Under the pieces are notes generated by a model. The model ran no database searches and had not been told where the DNA came from. It worked only from the letters and a program-made list of their open reading frames with translations. From Ruminococcus sp. (GTDB taxonomy: Bacteria; Bacillota; Clostridia; Oscillospirales; Ruminococcaceae), in assembly GCA_021200415.1 (NCBI GenBank), contig JAJQGO010000019.1, positions 62,001 to 126,000 on the forward strand: a DNA stretch of 64,000 nt. Reading direction: 5' to 3'. A program made the translations under genes and the position numbers. Below are positions 63,566 to 64,000 of the stretch, in pieces. Position 1 is the stretch's first letter. Every line of letters begins with the position of its first letter.

Positions 63566-64000
63566 ATGCCTGATTCAAATCTTAAACAAAAACGAAAAGC
63601 ATTTTGCTGCAGCTATGTGCTGCTGGGAAATGTGGAGGAGGCTGCGGTAAGAGCAGGCTTCAGCAGAGAATGCGCCCTTTCCGAAGGAGTCGCGTGTCTT
63701 GAATCCGCCGAGTGTAGGAGGCTTATTGCAAAGCTCAGAAATACTCTCGCGGACAGCGGAAATGTTATCTCAGGTCTGAAGCGACTTGCCTTCGGAAGCT
63801 GTACCGATGCGGTTTACCTTGTCTTCGCCGACGAGCTCCCACCTTCAAGCGTTATTTCAAATCTCGATCTGTTTAACGTGTCCGAGATAAAACGTGTGAA
63901 GGGCGGCGGAGTTGAGGTTAAGCTGTTCGACAGACAGAAGGCGCTGGAAAAGCTTTTTGAGTTCGAGAATACCTGTTCCGACCGCGGAAGCGCTGAAAGC
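63566..64000 (+). CDS. Terminase small subunit-like protein, 3' end cut by the window
   Basis: An ATG at 63566 after AAAGGAGG opens a frame that runs without a stop to the end (145 codons). AFCCSYVLLGNVEEAAVRAGFS is the N-terminal HTH-like helix pattern of phage terminase small subunits (Terminase_2). The middle (LKRLAFGSCTDAVYLVFADE) and FNVSEIKRVKGGGVEVKLFDRQKALEKLFEF also fit that family. In phages it binds packaging sites and hands DNA to the large subunit. The next genes are not visible, so a prophage start or a domesticated gene are both possible. Confidence 0.65.
   Translation, partial: MPDSNLKQKRKAFCCSYVLLGNVEEAAVRAGFSRECALSEGVACLESAECRRLIAKLRNTLADSGNVISGLKRLAFGSCTDAVYLVFADELPPSSVISNLDLFNVSEIKRVKGGGVEVKLFDRQKALEKLFEFENTCSDRGSAES

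Overview
The window looks like chromosome of a spore-forming, low-to-moderate GC Firmicute of the Oscillospiraceae/Ruminococcaceae type. The reasons are a sporulation gene set (spo0A, spoIIID, gpr, pdaA, ytaF), a Clostridia-type ylxM-ffh-rpsP-khpA block, IreB, DUF1540 and DUF1836 proteins, T-box control of trp genes, strong Shine-Dalgarno sites, and many near-perfect sigma-A promoters (TTGACA, 17 bp, TATAAT). Species cannot be named from the sequence alone.

Layout. 1-4.9 kb: the 5' end of an NfnA-like flavoprotein gene, tRNA-Leu(GAG), a formate/nitrite-type channel, tRNA-Gln(CTG), a diacylglycerol-kinase-like lipid kinase, an acidic lipoprotein and a cysteine synthase. 4.9-9.3 kb: a MacB-like ABC transporter, ytaF, and a phosphoesterase/membrane protein pair. 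9.3-12.3 kb: the ylxM-ffh-(small membrane ORF)-rpsP-khpA operon on the minus strand. 12.3-17.5 kb: a zinc-ribbon membrane protein with an Asp/Tyr tail, DUF1540, ireB, pdaA, an LSm-like/DUF1836 pair and spoIIID. 17.6-24.6 kb: a complete trpEGDCFBA operon behind a T-box leader. 24.6-30.6 kb: gpr, rpsT, a TIM-barrel protein with nrdR, small membrane proteins, a pseudouridine synthase and an MsmX-type sugar-transport ATPase.

30.6-42.5 kb: a cluster of seven DnaA-box-like 9-mers, an acidic lipoprotein, a zinc-ribbon membrane protein, spo0A with an upstream 0A box, a flavin-reductase-like protein, a flippase, a module of alpha/beta hydrolase, membrane-anchored MurF-like ligase, Ddl and LysR, and a GntR-ABC-permease operon whose last gene carries an in-frame amber stop near its end. 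42.6-47.3 kb: secDF and feoB. 47.3-54.9 kb: a polysaccharide operon (priming transferase, mannose-1-P guanylyltransferase, gmd, two GT4 enzymes, GDP-sugar reductase) that should make a GDP-deoxyhexose-containing glycan, interrupted by two small AT-rich genes.

54.9-64 kb: a coiled-coil gene bracketed by two palindromic repeats, the ATP synthase operon, an acidic lipoprotein, three copies of a structured repeat, and the start of a terminase-small-subunit-like gene running off the end. The most notable items are a natural fusion of ATP synthase delta and alpha subunits into one 682-residue protein, a dispersed element of about 180 bp with inverted termini (two full copies, one 78-bp internal-deletion copy, several fragments), and an 80-bp repeat whose copies show compensatory changes in two hairpins.
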